A DNA stretch of 11,398 nt from Modestobacter sp. (GCA_025965635.1 JAOPWO010000350.1:1-11398), one strand, 5' to 3'; counted from the stretch's first letter, positions 1 through 6,550 are shown. Notes: a model not told the origin generated them from the letters alone. Made by a program: numbers and translations.

Positions 1-560
1 GCGGCGAACTCCTTGGCGATCCGGACGATGTCGGCCGGGTCGGCGCCGTGGTGGCCGACGGTGGCGGCGAGCTCCTCGGAGAGCCGGCGGAGCGACGGCG
101 CCTCGTCGTCGGGCACACCGAGCACCGTGGTGATGACCGCGATGGGCAGCGGGACGGCGAACTCCACCATGAAGTCGACCTCGGTCCGCCCGCGCATGCC
201 CTCGACCAGCTCGGTGCACAGCTCCCGCATCCGTGGCTCGAACTTCGCCAGCCGGCTGGGGGTGAACGCGCGCTGCACGAGTCTGCGGCGCGCGGAGTGC
301 TCGGGCTCGTCGGACAGCAGCAGGAAGGGGACGTGCTTGGCCAGCTCGCTGTCCGGTGGGATCGGCGGGGCGCCGATCGCGTTGGCCGAGGAGAAGGTGT
401 CGACGTCCCGGAGCACCGTGTCGATGTCGTCGGCGCGGGTCACCAGGAACGCGTTGGCCGCTGCCACGAAGGTGACCCCTCGCTCGCGCAGCTCCGCGTA
501 GGCCGGGAAGGGGCACTTGAGGGCCTCCGGCTCGAGGCGGGCCGCAGCGTCGATCAGCAT
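1..560 (-). CDS. Cytochrome P450, N-terminal part (runs off the window)
   Basis: A minus-strand frame stays open from an ATG at 560-558 to the window edge, giving 186 codons of the N-terminal half. It reads as a soluble bacterial class I P450. It has the early CPFPAYAELRERG segment (about residues 16-28), the beta-1 stretch FLVTRADDIDTVLRD (38-52), and the C-helix segment DEPEHSARRRLVQRAFTP (84-101). His88 and Arg92 form the HxxxR pair that normally contacts a haem propionate. The I-helix and the haem-thiolate Cys motif lie outside the window, so integrity and subfamily cannot be judged. An AAGGGG ribosome binding site sits about 6 nt before the ATG and supports this start. P450s insert one oxygen atom into a substrate using ferredoxin-delivered electrons; no ferredoxin is visible here. 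It is divergent from the SnoaL-like gene and may share control with it. The family call is firm; the substrate is unknown. Confidence 0.93.
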   Translation of the reverse strand, partial: MLIDAAARLEPEALKCPFPAYAELRERGVTFVAAANAFLVTRADDIDTVLRDVDTFSSANAIGAPPIPPDSELAKHVPFLLLSDEPEHSARRRLVQRAFTPSRLAKFEPRMRELCTELVEGMRGRTEVDFMVEFAVPLPIAVITTVLGVPDDEAPSLRRLSEELAATVGHHGADPADIVRIAKEFA

Positions 561-722
561 GGTGTCCCCTTCGTCTTCGGGCCGCGTCGCCCGGTCCACG
601 GGCGGCCGCCCCATGCCGCCGGTCGTTTCCGGCGGGGTGTCCGACAGCCTGCCAGGCGACCCGATGGTGTCATTCGCGCATCCCACCGTCAAGGAAGCGC
701 CTCACGTCGGGTGTGGCCGCCG

Positions 723-745
723 GGTGTCGGTCGCGAACCGGCACC
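723..745. promoter_or_regulatory. Imperfect 23-bp palindrome, candidate operator
   Basis: The arms are GGTG-T-CGGT and ACCG-G-CACC around the 5-nt centre CGCGA. Eight of nine arm positions pair, and the ninth (727/741) is T opposite G. It lies between the candidate P450 promoter and the SnoaL promoter, where a dimeric repressor could act on either gene. No regulator gene is in the window, so the binding protein (for example TetR or GntR family) is unknown. GC-rich DNA yields chance inverted repeats, so function is inferred from symmetry and position only. Confidence 0.35.
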
Positions 746-845
746 GCACGTCGCTGACCTGCGAAAGACCCGGTCCGACGGGTGGGAATTCGACCACGCG
801 GAATGCGTGCAGGTTGCCGCGCGGCGGAAGACGTTGGGCGGATCG

Positions 846-874
846 TTGACGGCAGCCACCTACGCACCTACGTT
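846..874 (+). promoter_or_regulatory. Promoter for the SnoaL-like gene
   Basis: TTGACG (846-851) and TACGTT (869-874) are separated by exactly 17 nt. TACGTT fits the actinobacterial housekeeping -10 pattern TAnnnT. The predicted transcript start near 881 would leave a leader of about 53 nt before the ATG at 934. A perfect tandem 8-bp repeat, CACCTACG CACCTACG (857-872), overlaps the spacer and the -10. A small palindrome, GTCGG-GA-CCGAC (889-900), lies just downstream of the predicted start. Both could be regulator contact sites. Confidence 0.55.
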
Positions 875-933
875 CCAGCGGTGCGCCTGTCGGGACCGAC
901 GGCGCCGGCACAGCCGAGACACGGAGGATCGAC

Positions 934-1614
934 ATGAGTGACCAGGTGGCAGCCCTCGAGGCGCGCCTCGCACAGCTGGAGGACCGTCTCACGCGCGCGG
1001 AGGACGTCGAGGCGATCCGCCGGCTCCAGTACCAGTACGGCTACTACCTCGACAAGACCTACTACGAGGAGGTCGTCGAGCTCTTCGCCGACCGCGAGGA
1101 CACCCGGGTGCACTTCCTGCACGGCGTCTTCCACGGCAAGGCCGGCGCGGCCCGGCTCTACACCGGCCGGTTCATGACCAAGTTCGCCGACGGGCACAAC
1201 GGTCCGCGCTACGGCCGACTGCTCGACCACCCCCAGATGCAGGGCGTGATCACGCTGTCCGAGGACGGGCGGTCCGCGAAGGGTCGGTTCCGCTCGCTGA
1301 TGTCGGCCGGCAACCACGAGACCGTCGAGGGCTTCCGCCAGTGGTGGGAGGGCGGTGTCTACGAGAACGAGTACGTCAAGGTCGACGGCCAGTGGCGGAT
1401 CAAGGTGCTGAACTTCCGCTCGCTGTGGCAGGGGCAGTTCGACCAGGGCTGGTCCAAGGCCCCCGTGGAGTACCCCGGCTACCTGACCGAGACCTTCCCG
1501 GCGGACCCGCACGGGCCCGACGAGATCGTCGACGACTGGGGCATGTTCCCCCGCACCGAGACGGTGCCGTTCCACTACGACCACCCGGTGACCGGCAACC
1601 CCGTCTCCGCCTGA
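934..1614 (+). CDS. SnoaL-like / NTF2-fold family protein
   Basis: The gene encodes 226 aa with an ATG start, preceded by GGAGG at 923-927 with 6-nt spacing. Residues about 4-30 form a Leu/Ala-rich heptad helix likely to make a short coiled coil. The SnoaL_4-type alpha+beta cone follows, with the typical opening EAIRRLQYQYGYYLDK (about 24-39), EVVELFAD, and a late strand DGQWRIKVLNFRSLW. It is longer than the usual NTF2 domain of about 130-150 aa because of a C-terminal extension rich in Pro, Asp and aromatic residues. Members of this fold include isomerases, dehydratases, cyclases and non-enzymatic binding proteins, and residues alone do not decide which this is. It lies alone between its own promoter and a strong hairpin at 1622-1648. 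It is next to oxygenases, so a role in handling an oxidised intermediate is plausible but inferred. Confidence 0.85.
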   Translation: MSDQVAALEARLAQLEDRLTRAEDVEAIRRLQYQYGYYLDKTYYEEVVELFADREDTRVHFLHGVFHGKAGAARLYTGRFMTKFADGHNGPRYGRLLDHPQMQGVITLSEDGRSAKGRFRSLMSAGNHETVEGFRQWWEGGVYENEYVKVDGQWRIKVLNFRSLWQGQFDQGWSKAPVEYPGYLTETFPADPHGPDEIVDDWGMFPRTETVPFHYDHPVTGNPVSA

Positions 1615-1621
1615 CGCCGGC

Positions 1622-1648
1622 CCGCCGGCCGGTTGCCCCGGCCGGCGG
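1622..1648 (+). terminator. Strong hairpin after the SnoaL-like gene
   Basis: A perfect 11-bp G/C-only stem (1622-1632 with 1638-1648) closes a 5-nt loop, TTGCC. It begins 8 nt after the TGA stop. There is no T tract, which is common for hairpin terminators in high-GC actinobacteria. It separates the SnoaL gene from the promoter at 1675 and is probably a terminator or 3' stability element. Confidence 0.6.
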
Positions 1649-1674
1649 ACGCCGCGCGGCGCGGGCGGGGTGCC

Positions 1675-1703
1675 TTGACACAACGTTGTCGGCCGTCCAA
1701 AGT
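1675..1703 (+). promoter_or_regulatory. Promoter for the ligB-like/liv operon
   Basis: A perfect -35 box TTGACA (1675-1680) is followed after 17 nt by CAAAGT (1698-1703), which keeps the A at position 2 and the T at position 6 of the -10 box. The transcript would start near 1710, leaving a leader of about 130 nt before the ATG at 1840. A CG-centred perfect palindrome ACAACGTTGT (1680-1689) overlaps the -35/spacer. CACAACG recurs as a direct repeat at 1679-1685 and 1707-1713. These overlaps suggest regulated rather than constitutive expression. Confidence 0.5.
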
Positions 1704-1717
1704 GTGCACAACGACTT

Positions 1718-1733
1718 GGTGACCCGGGTCACC
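1718..1733. promoter_or_regulatory. Perfect 16-bp palindrome, candidate operator
   Basis: GGTGACCCGGGTCACC is its own exact reverse complement. It sits about 15 nt downstream of the candidate -10 box, just after the predicted transcription start, a typical position for a repressor that blocks elongation or promoter clearance. Size and symmetry suit a dimeric TetR-, GntR- or MarR-family regulator. No such gene is in the window, so the regulator and its ligand are unknown. Confidence 0.5.
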
Positions 1734-1839
1734 CCGCCCGAGCCGGGCGGCAGCGGCCCTCAGCGGCCCTCCGGCTCCGCCTCCACCCCGTCCGGCGGCC
1801 TCCCCGCCGGGCGCCCCACCCACTCCTCCAGGAGCGTTG
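1734..1839 (+). promoter_or_regulatory. Structured 5' leader of the ligB-like gene
   Basis: No gene is seen here. The leader contains a 7-bp hairpin CCGCCCG-AGC-CGGGCGG (1734-1750), an exact tandem 10-bp repeat CAGCGGCCCT x2 (1751-1770), and a 7-bp hairpin CCGGCGG-CCTCC-CCGCCGG (1792-1810) that can extend to 1789-1813. Finally CTCC (1823-1826) stands 4 nt before its complement GGAG (1831-1834), which is the ribosome binding site, so a short hairpin could mask it. It matches no riboswitch class that I can recognise. Confidence 0.4.
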
Positions 1840-2826
1840 ATGGCCACCATCGTCGGTGCGATCGGCACGTCCCACAGCCCCATGCTGCTGACCAACCCGC
1901 GGCTGTGGCGGGAGCGGGCCGCCCAGGACCGGAGCAACAAGGAGCTGTTCGACACCGCCGGCCGGCACGTCACCTTCGACGAGCTGAGCGCCGCCGTCGG
2001 CGAGGCGTACACCGCCGAGCTCACCGACGAGGTCTGGGAGCAGCGCTACACCGCCTGCCTCAGCGGCATGGACCGGCTCGCCGCCGACCTGGCCGAGCTG
2101 CGCCCCGACGTCCTGGTGGTCATCGGCGATGACCAGGAGGAGGTCTTCGACGCCAGCAACCAGCCGTCGATGGCGATCTTCTGGGGCGACAGCTGGGAGA
2201 CCCAGACCATGGAGGGTGCCCCGCCCGGGGAGTTCTTCGAGGCCGTCAAGTCCGGCTACGCGATGGACGTCGTCCACAAGTTCGACGGGCACCCGCAGCT
2301 GGCCCTGGACGCCATCACCGGCCTGGTCGGCGCCGAGTTCGACGTGGCCAGCATCGCCACCACGCCGCCCGGGCACGGCTTCGGGCACGCCTACGGGTTC
2401 ATCATCCAGCGGCTGCTGGGGGAGCGGACCGACGTCCCGGTGGTCCCGGTCATGCTCAACACGTACTACCCGCCGAACCAGCCCTCGGCCAAGCGCTGCT
2501 ACGACTTCGGGAAGGCGCTCGCCGCCGCGATCGAGGCCTCCCCGGTCGACGCCCGGGTGGTGCTGGTCGCCTCCGGCGGGCTCAGCCACTTCGTCGTCGA
2601 CGAGGAGCTCGACCGCCGCGTGCTCGACGGCATCGCCGACCGCGACGCCGAGTCGCTGCGCACCATCCCGGCCGACAAGCTGAACGCCGGTTCCTCGGAG
2701 ATCCGCAACTGGGTCGCCGTCGCCGGTGCCATGCACGACCGCGAGGTCGTCTGGTCGGAGTACGCCCCGTGCTATCGGACCCCGGCCGGCACCGGCTGCG
2801 GCATGGGCTTCCTCCGGTGGCAGTGA
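1840..2826 (+). CDS. LigB-type class III extradiol dioxygenase homologue with altered metal site
   Basis: The gene encodes 328 aa from ATG 1840. AGGAG (1830-1834) lies 5 nt before this ATG but only 2 nt before an in-frame TTG at 1837, so the ATG is preferred. It aligns along its length with the protocatechuate 4,5-dioxygenase beta subunit LigB. Matches include VGAIGTSHSP with His12, DVLVVIGDDQEEVFD (about 90-104), PGHGFGHAYG with His179 and His183, YPPNQPSAKRCYDFG (about 210-224), GGLSH with catalytic-type His250, and GSSE with Glu287. From family knowledge, LigB binds Fe(II) through His12, His61 and Glu242 and uses His195. Here the His61 position is Gln99, while the other three are kept. Extradiol cleavage of a catechol is the family reaction, but this substitution makes activity or metal uncertain. 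No LigA-type alpha subunit is nearby, though single-subunit relatives exist. It is the first gene of the operon, 4 nt before livG. Confidence 0.88.
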   Translation: MATIVGAIGTSHSPMLLTNPRLWRERAAQDRSNKELFDTAGRHVTFDELSAAVGEAYTAELTDEVWEQRYTACLSGMDRLAADLAELRPDVLVVIGDDQEEVFDASNQPSMAIFWGDSWETQTMEGAPPGEFFEAVKSGYAMDVVHKFDGHPQLALDAITGLVGAEFDVASIATTPPGHGFGHAYGFIIQRLLGERTDVPVVPVMLNTYYPPNQPSAKRCYDFGKALAAAIEASPVDARVVLVASGGLSHFVVDEELDRRVLDGIADRDAESLRTIPADKLNAGSSEIRNWVAVAGAMHDREVVWSEYAPCYRTPAGTGCGMGFLRWQ

Positions 2827-2830
2827 CCCG

Positions 2831-3703
2831 ATGACCGGTGCGACCGCCGCCGTCCCGCAGCCGGGCGGCGCCCTCCCGTCCGACGCCGCCCCGCTGCTGC
2901 GGGTCGAGGACGTCAGCGTGCGCTTCGGTGGCGTCGTGGCGCTGGACGGGCTGTCCTTCGACGTCCCCCGGGGCAGCATCTGCGGGCTGATCGGGCCCAA
3001 CGGTGCCGGCAAGACGACGATGTTCAACGTCGTCAGCCGGGTGTACGAGGCCAGCTCCGGCCGGGTGCTGCTCGACGGCACCGACCTGCTCCAGCTGCCG
3101 GCGCACCGGATCGCCTCGGTCGGGGTGGCGCGCACGTTCCAGAACATCGCGCTGTTCCCGACCATGACGGTGCTGGACAACATCGCCGTCGGTGCGCACG
3201 CCCGCGGTGCGGGTGGCTGGCTGCGCTCGGCGTTCCGGATCGGCACCCGGCGCAACGACTCCGCCGCCCGGGCCGACGCGATGGCCCTGCTGGAGCGGCT
3301 GGGGCTGGCGCACCTGGCGCTGCACCCGGTCGCCGGGCTGCCCTTCGGCACCATGAAGCGGATCGAGATCGCCCGCGCCATGGCCGCGCGGCCCAAGCTG
3401 CTGCTGCTGGACGAGCCGGCCAACGGCCTCACCCACTCCGAGGTCGACGAGCTCGGCTCGGTGATCCGGGCGCTGCGCGACGACTTCGCCCTCTCCGTGC
3501 TGCTGGTCGAGCACCACATGAAGATGGTCATGAGCGTCAGCGACCGCGTCACGGTGCTCAACTTCGGCCGGCGGATCGCCGACGGCACACCCGCCGAGGT
3601 GCAGCGCGACCCGGCGGTCATCGAGGCCTACCTCGGGACCGATGCGGCCGGCGCCGGCGCCGACCCCGTTCCGCCGCGCACCGACGGGAGCCACCGTGCC
3701 TGA
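2831..3703 (+). CDS. livG: ABC transporter ATP-binding protein, LivG type
   Basis: The gene encodes 290 aa, an ATPase of a branched-chain amino acid-type (HAAT) importer on the cytoplasmic face. It has Walker A GPNGAGKTT (55-63), Q-loop Q104 in ARTFQNIALFP, a degenerate signature LPFGTMKRIEIARA (170-183), Walker B LLLLDEP (190-196) and H-loop His228 in LLVEHH. The C-terminal region with GTPAEVQRDPAVIEAYLG is typical of LivG. The ATG at 2831 lies 4 nt after the LigB-like stop, with no strong ribosome binding site, so translational coupling is likely. Upstream in-frame codons fall inside the previous gene and are not needed. The signature keeps only the central Gly of LSGGQ, a common LivG drift. 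LivG-family systems also carry amides, urea and aromatic acids. The neighbouring aromatic oxygenases suggest an aromatic or related carboxylate, which is inference. Confidence 0.95.
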   Translation: MTGATAAVPQPGGALPSDAAPLLRVEDVSVRFGGVVALDGLSFDVPRGSICGLIGPNGAGKTTMFNVVSRVYEASSGRVLLDGTDLLQLPAHRIASVGVARTFQNIALFPTMTVLDNIAVGAHARGAGGWLRSAFRIGTRRNDSAARADAMALLERLGLAHLALHPVAGLPFGTMKRIEIARAMAARPKLLLLDEPANGLTHSEVDELGSVIRALRDDFALSVLLVEHHMKMVMSVSDRVTVLNFGRRIADGTPAEVQRDPAVIEAYLGTDAAGAGADPVPPRTDGSHRA

Positions 3704-4412
3704 GCCGCTGCTGCAGTTGTCCGGCGTGCACGCCGCCTACGGCCAGGTCGAGGTGCTGCGCGGCATCGACCTGACCGTCGGCGAGGGGGAGGTCGTCGTC
3801 CTGCTCGGTGCCAACGGCGCGGGCAAGACGACGACGCTGCGCGCCATCTGCGGGATGGTCGGCACCCGCGGATCGGTGCAGCTGGCCGGCACCGAGCTGG
3901 TCGGGAAGCCGACCGAGTGGATCGTCCGCCGCGGGATCTCGCACGTGCCACAGGGGCGCGGGGTCTTCGGGGTGCTCGACGTCGAGGAGAACCTGCGGGT
4001 CGGCGCGTGGGGGCGCAAGGACGGCAAGGGCATCGAGGCCGACATCGAGCGCTGGTACGGCGTCTTCCCGCGCCTGGCCGAGCGGCGCCACCAGCTCGCC
4101 GGCGGGATGAGCGGCGGGGAGCAGCAGATGCTCGCCATCGCCCGCGGGCTGATGGCCCGCCCCCGGCTGCTGCTGCTCGACGAACCGTCGCTGGGCCTGG
4201 CCCAGATCATCACCCGCGGGCTGTTCGCCCAGCTCGAGGACATCAACCGGGAGGAGTCGGTCGCCATGCTCATCGTCGAGCAGAACGCCGAGCTGGCGCT
4301 CTCGTTCGCGCACCGCGGCTACGTCATCGAGTCCGGTTCGATCGTGCTGTCCGGCACCGCCGACGAGGTGCGCGGCAACGACGACATGCGCCGCGCCTAC
4401 CTGGGGTACTGA
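3696..4412 (+). CDS. livF: ABC transporter ATP-binding protein, LivF type
   Basis: The gene encodes 238 aa from GTG 3696, with GGGAG (3686-3690) 5 nt upstream. It overlaps the end of livG by 8 bp, so the two ATPases are translationally linked. Features are Walker A GANGAGKTT (38-46), SHVPQGRGVFGVLDVEENL (82-100) with Q-loop Gln86, signature MSGGEQQ (138-144), Walker B LLLLDEPSLGLA (158-169) and VEQN, where Gln196 replaces the H-loop His as is usual for LivF. The length matches the LivF family (about 233-240 aa). It pairs with LivG to drive the LivH/LivM channel. A longer in-frame start at 3642 exists but would add 18 residues of low-complexity sequence without family similarity. Confidence 0.95.
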   Translation: MPEPLLQLSGVHAAYGQVEVLRGIDLTVGEGEVVVLLGANGAGKTTTLRAICGMVGTRGSVQLAGTELVGKPTEWIVRRGISHVPQGRGVFGVLDVEENLRVGAWGRKDGKGIEADIERWYGVFPRLAERRHQLAGGMSGGEQQMLAIARGLMARPRLLLLDEPSLGLAQIITRGLFAQLEDINREESVAMLIVEQNAELALSFAHRGYVIESGSIVLSGTADEVRGNDDMRRAYLGY

Positions 4413-4413
4413 C

Positions 4414-5340
4414 GTGTCCCCCAACATCGACAACCCCGCGTACCTGCTGCAGCTGGTCACCAGCGGCCTGACCAACGGCGCGCTCTACGCGCTGGTCGCC
4501 CTGGCGGTGGTCCTGGTCTACAAGACGACCAGCCACATCAACCTGGCCCAGGGCGAGATGGCCACCCTCGGGGCGTTCGCCGTCTTCGAGCTCGGCCGGC
4601 ACGGGGTGCCGGTGTGGATCGCGATCGGGATCGCGCTGGTGCTGTCGTTCCTCTTCGGCGCCGGCCTGGAGCGCGGGCTGATCCGGCCGCTGGAGAAGCG
4701 CGGCGTCTTCCCGGTCATCCTCGCCACCCTCGCGCTGTTCCTGATCATCAACGCCCTGGTCGCGATCTTCTGGGGCACCCAGCCGGTCGCCGCGCCCCGG
4801 CCCTTCCCCAGCGGCATCGAGGACAAGTTCGACATCCTCACCGGCCCGCCGCCGTTCTTCATCACCCACGTCGCGCTGGGCATCCTCGCCGTCCTGGTCG
4901 CTCTGCTGGTGGGCCTGTGGCTGCTGCTGGAGAAGACCAAGCTCGGCCTGGGCTACCGGGCGGTCGCGGCCAACCGCGAGGCCGCCGAGGTGATGGGCAT
5001 CCCGGTCGGCCGGATGTTCATGTTCGGCTGGGGCATCGCCGCCGCGCTGGGAACCCTGGCCGCCGGGCTGGTCGCCGAGACCGCCGGCACCCTCGACTTC
5101 AACTCGATGGCCGCCATCCTCATCTTCGGCCTGGCAGCCGCCACGCTGGGCGGCTTCGACAGCGTGCCCGGCGCCGCGGTCGGCGGCCTGGCCCTCGGCC
5201 TGGTCATGGCCGTCGTGCCGGGTGTGTTCACGTTCATCAAGGGCGACCTCAGCCTGGTCATCGCCCTCATCGTGGTGCTGGTCGTGCTGCTCGTCCGGCC
5301 GCAGGGCCTCTTCGGCACCAAGACACTGGAGCGAGTGTGA
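4414..5340 (+). CDS. livH: ABC transporter permease, LivH type
   Basis: The gene encodes 308 aa from GTG 4414, one nucleotide after the livF stop. It is a hydrophobic membrane protein with about eight membrane segments. It has the family opening LVTSGLTNGALYALVALAVV, then SHINLAQGEMATLGAF (about 41-56, the INFAHGE-like motif). The cytoplasmic coupling loop GYRAVAANREAAEVMGIPVGR (about 181-201) contacts an ATPase. A late Gly-rich segment FGLAAATLGGFDSVPGAAVGG precedes the last helices, and the protein ends with RPQGLFG, a typical LivH C-terminus. It forms the transmembrane channel with LivM. Length is normal for the family (about 290-310 aa). No internal break is seen. Confidence 0.95.
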   Translation: MSPNIDNPAYLLQLVTSGLTNGALYALVALAVVLVYKTTSHINLAQGEMATLGAFAVFELGRHGVPVWIAIGIALVLSFLFGAGLERGLIRPLEKRGVFPVILATLALFLIINALVAIFWGTQPVAAPRPFPSGIEDKFDILTGPPPFFITHVALGILAVLVALLVGLWLLLEKTKLGLGYRAVAANREAAEVMGIPVGRMFMFGWGIAAALGTLAAGLVAETAGTLDFNSMAAILIFGLAAATLGGFDSVPGAAVGGLALGLVMAVVPGVFTFIKGDLSLVIALIVVLVVLLVRPQGLFGTKTLERV

Positions 5341-6527
5341 CCGCGCGCGTCGTCCTCGAGGGATCCCGGACCCACCGGGTCTGGCAGGGCGCCGGCCTGC
5401 TGCTGGCGGCCCTGGTCGTCCTGCTGCTGCCGGTGCTGACCAGTGACTTCCGGCTGGGGCAGTTCAGCCTGGTCATCGCCTACGCGGTGGCCGTGCTCGG
5501 GCTGAACCTGGTGACCGGCTTCAGCGGTCAGATCTCGCTGGGCCACGGCGCCTTCTTCGGCCTGGGCGCCTACACCACGGCCATCCTGGTCTCCGACCAC
5601 GGCTGGAGCTGGGCGGCGACGGTGCCGGTCGCGGCGCTGCTCGGGCTCGCCCTGGGCTTCGTCGTCGGCGTCCCGGCGCTCCGGCTGCACGGGCTCTACC
5701 TGGCCGTCATCACCCTGGCCGTGGGCGTCGCGTTCCCGGTGGTGGTCAGCCAGCCGATCGGGCTCGCGCTGGGCACCGGCGGCGTGGCGGGCAAGCCCGT
5801 GCGGATCGCCTGGGACAAGCCCGCCTGGTTCGGCCTCGACGTCTCCGACCGCGGCTGGACCTTCATCGTCATGGCCGCGATCGCCGGCGCGCTGTTCTGG
5901 ATCGCCACCGGCCTGGTGCGCAGCCGGATCGGCCGGTCGATGGTGGCGCTGCGGGACAACGGCACCGCGGCGGCCATCTCGGGCATCTGGCCGGCCGAGG
6001 TCAAGACCGTGGCCTTCGCGGTCAGCGCGCTGTACGGCTCGATCGGCGGATCGCTGTACCTGCTGACGACGCCGATCGTCAGCCCCTCGACGGTGGGCTT
6101 CACGATCACCCTGCTGTTCATCACCGCGATGGTGCTGGGCGGGGCGGCGACCGTGTCCGGCGCCTGGATCGGCGGCCTGGCCATGGTGTTCCTGCCGTAC
6201 TACACCGCCGAGTGGGCCGGTCAGCTGCCACTGCTGCGCAGCCTCACCGACCAGCCGGGGCTCTTCGCCAACGTGATCTACGGCGTCATCCTGATCGTCT
6301 TCATCTACTTCGTGCCCAGCGGCCTGGTCCCGCTGCTCACCGGGCTGCGCGCCCGGTTCCTGGTCATCGTCCCGCCGGAGGCGGCGGCCGTCGCCTCCGG
6401 CGGCAGCGCCACGACGGCGGGGGAGCCGGACGGCGGCCTCTCCCGCCCGACGCCGGCGATCGGCGGACCCACCGACCCGGCCGCTCCGCACGCCGGCACA
6501 CCGGTCGACACCGCGCGCCGGCGCTAG
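5337..6527 (+). CDS. livM: ABC transporter permease, LivM type, with extended C-terminal tail
   Basis: The gene encodes 396 aa from GTG 5337, overlapping the livH stop by 4 bp (GTGA), with GGAG at 5328-5331 five nt upstream. It has the LivM hallmark GFSGQISLGHGAFFGLGAY (about 62-80), the coupling loop GRSMVALRDNGTAAAISGI (about 199-217), and many hydrophobic segments ending in FIYFVPSGLVPLL near residue 335. Beyond that, roughly 55-60 residues rich in Ala, Gly, Pro, Thr and Ser and free of hydrophobic segments form a probably disordered tail, longer than usual for LivM. Partner of LivH in the channel. A longer open frame extends upstream within livH but has no LivM similarity there. Confidence 0.94.
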   Translation: MTARVVLEGSRTHRVWQGAGLLLAALVVLLLPVLTSDFRLGQFSLVIAYAVAVLGLNLVTGFSGQISLGHGAFFGLGAYTTAILVSDHGWSWAATVPVAALLGLALGFVVGVPALRLHGLYLAVITLAVGVAFPVVVSQPIGLALGTGGVAGKPVRIAWDKPAWFGLDVSDRGWTFIVMAAIAGALFWIATGLVRSRIGRSMVALRDNGTAAAISGIWPAEVKTVAFAVSALYGSIGGSLYLLTTPIVSPSTVGFTITLLFITAMVLGGAATVSGAWIGGLAMVFLPYYTAEWAGQLPLLRSLTDQPGLFANVIYGVILIVFIYFVPSGLVPLLTGLRARFLVIVPPEAAAVASGGSATTAGEPDGGLSRPTPAIGGPTDPAAPHAGTPVDTARRR

Positions 6528-6534
6528 GCCGGTC

Positions 6535-6550
6535 CTCCCCTCCGGGGGAG
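6535..6550 (+). terminator. Short hairpin between livM and the luciferase-like gene
   Basis: CTCCCC pairs with GGGGAG around the loop TCCG, a UNCG-type tetraloop closed by C-G and so unusually stable for a 6-bp stem. It begins 8 nt after the livM stop. There is no T tract. It may reduce read-through or protect the upstream transcript rather than terminate fully. Confidence 0.4.

Larger units (their letters stand above)
561..933. other. Divergent intergenic region, no convincing gene
   Basis: This 373-bp stretch separates the P450 (leftward) from the SnoaL-like gene (rightward). Short open frames here have no recognisable protein signature and look like chance frames in GC-rich DNA. It holds a good plus-strand promoter (846-874), a 23-bp imperfect palindrome (723-745), a second inverted repeat ACCCG-N6-CGGGT (768-783) and a small palindrome GTCGG-GA-CCGAC (889-900). 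A weak minus-strand promoter candidate for the P450 is TTGACG at 692-687, then 17 nt, then CACCAT at 669-664. This would give a leader of about 100 nt. It is only tentative because its -10 box is poor. Confidence 0.7.

Noticed and set aside
561..933. Short open frames in the P450/SnoaL intergenic region
   Set aside because: They overlap each other on both strands, lack convincing ribosome binding sites and show no recognisable protein pattern. The region carries promoter-like and operator-like sequence instead.
1751..1770. Tandem 10-bp repeat considered as a CRISPR or larger repeat array
   Set aside because: There are only two adjacent copies with no spacers. It is reported as part of the leader instead.
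1837..1839. TTG start codon for the LigB-like protein
   Set aside because: It is only 2 nt from the AGGAG site, while the adjacent ATG at 1840 has 5-nt spacing and gives a His12 that aligns with LigB His12.
2726..2830. Earlier ATG start for livG inside the LigB-like gene
   Set aside because: It would add 35 Arg/Pro-rich residues without family similarity and a large overlap. ATG 2831 directly follows the upstream stop codon.
1729..3621. A 630-codon open frame on the minus strand opposite the LigB-like gene and livG
   Set aside because: It lies antisense to two genes with clear family motifs, has low-complexity Arg/Gly/Pro/Ser composition and no domain signature. It is a typical GC-rich shadow frame.
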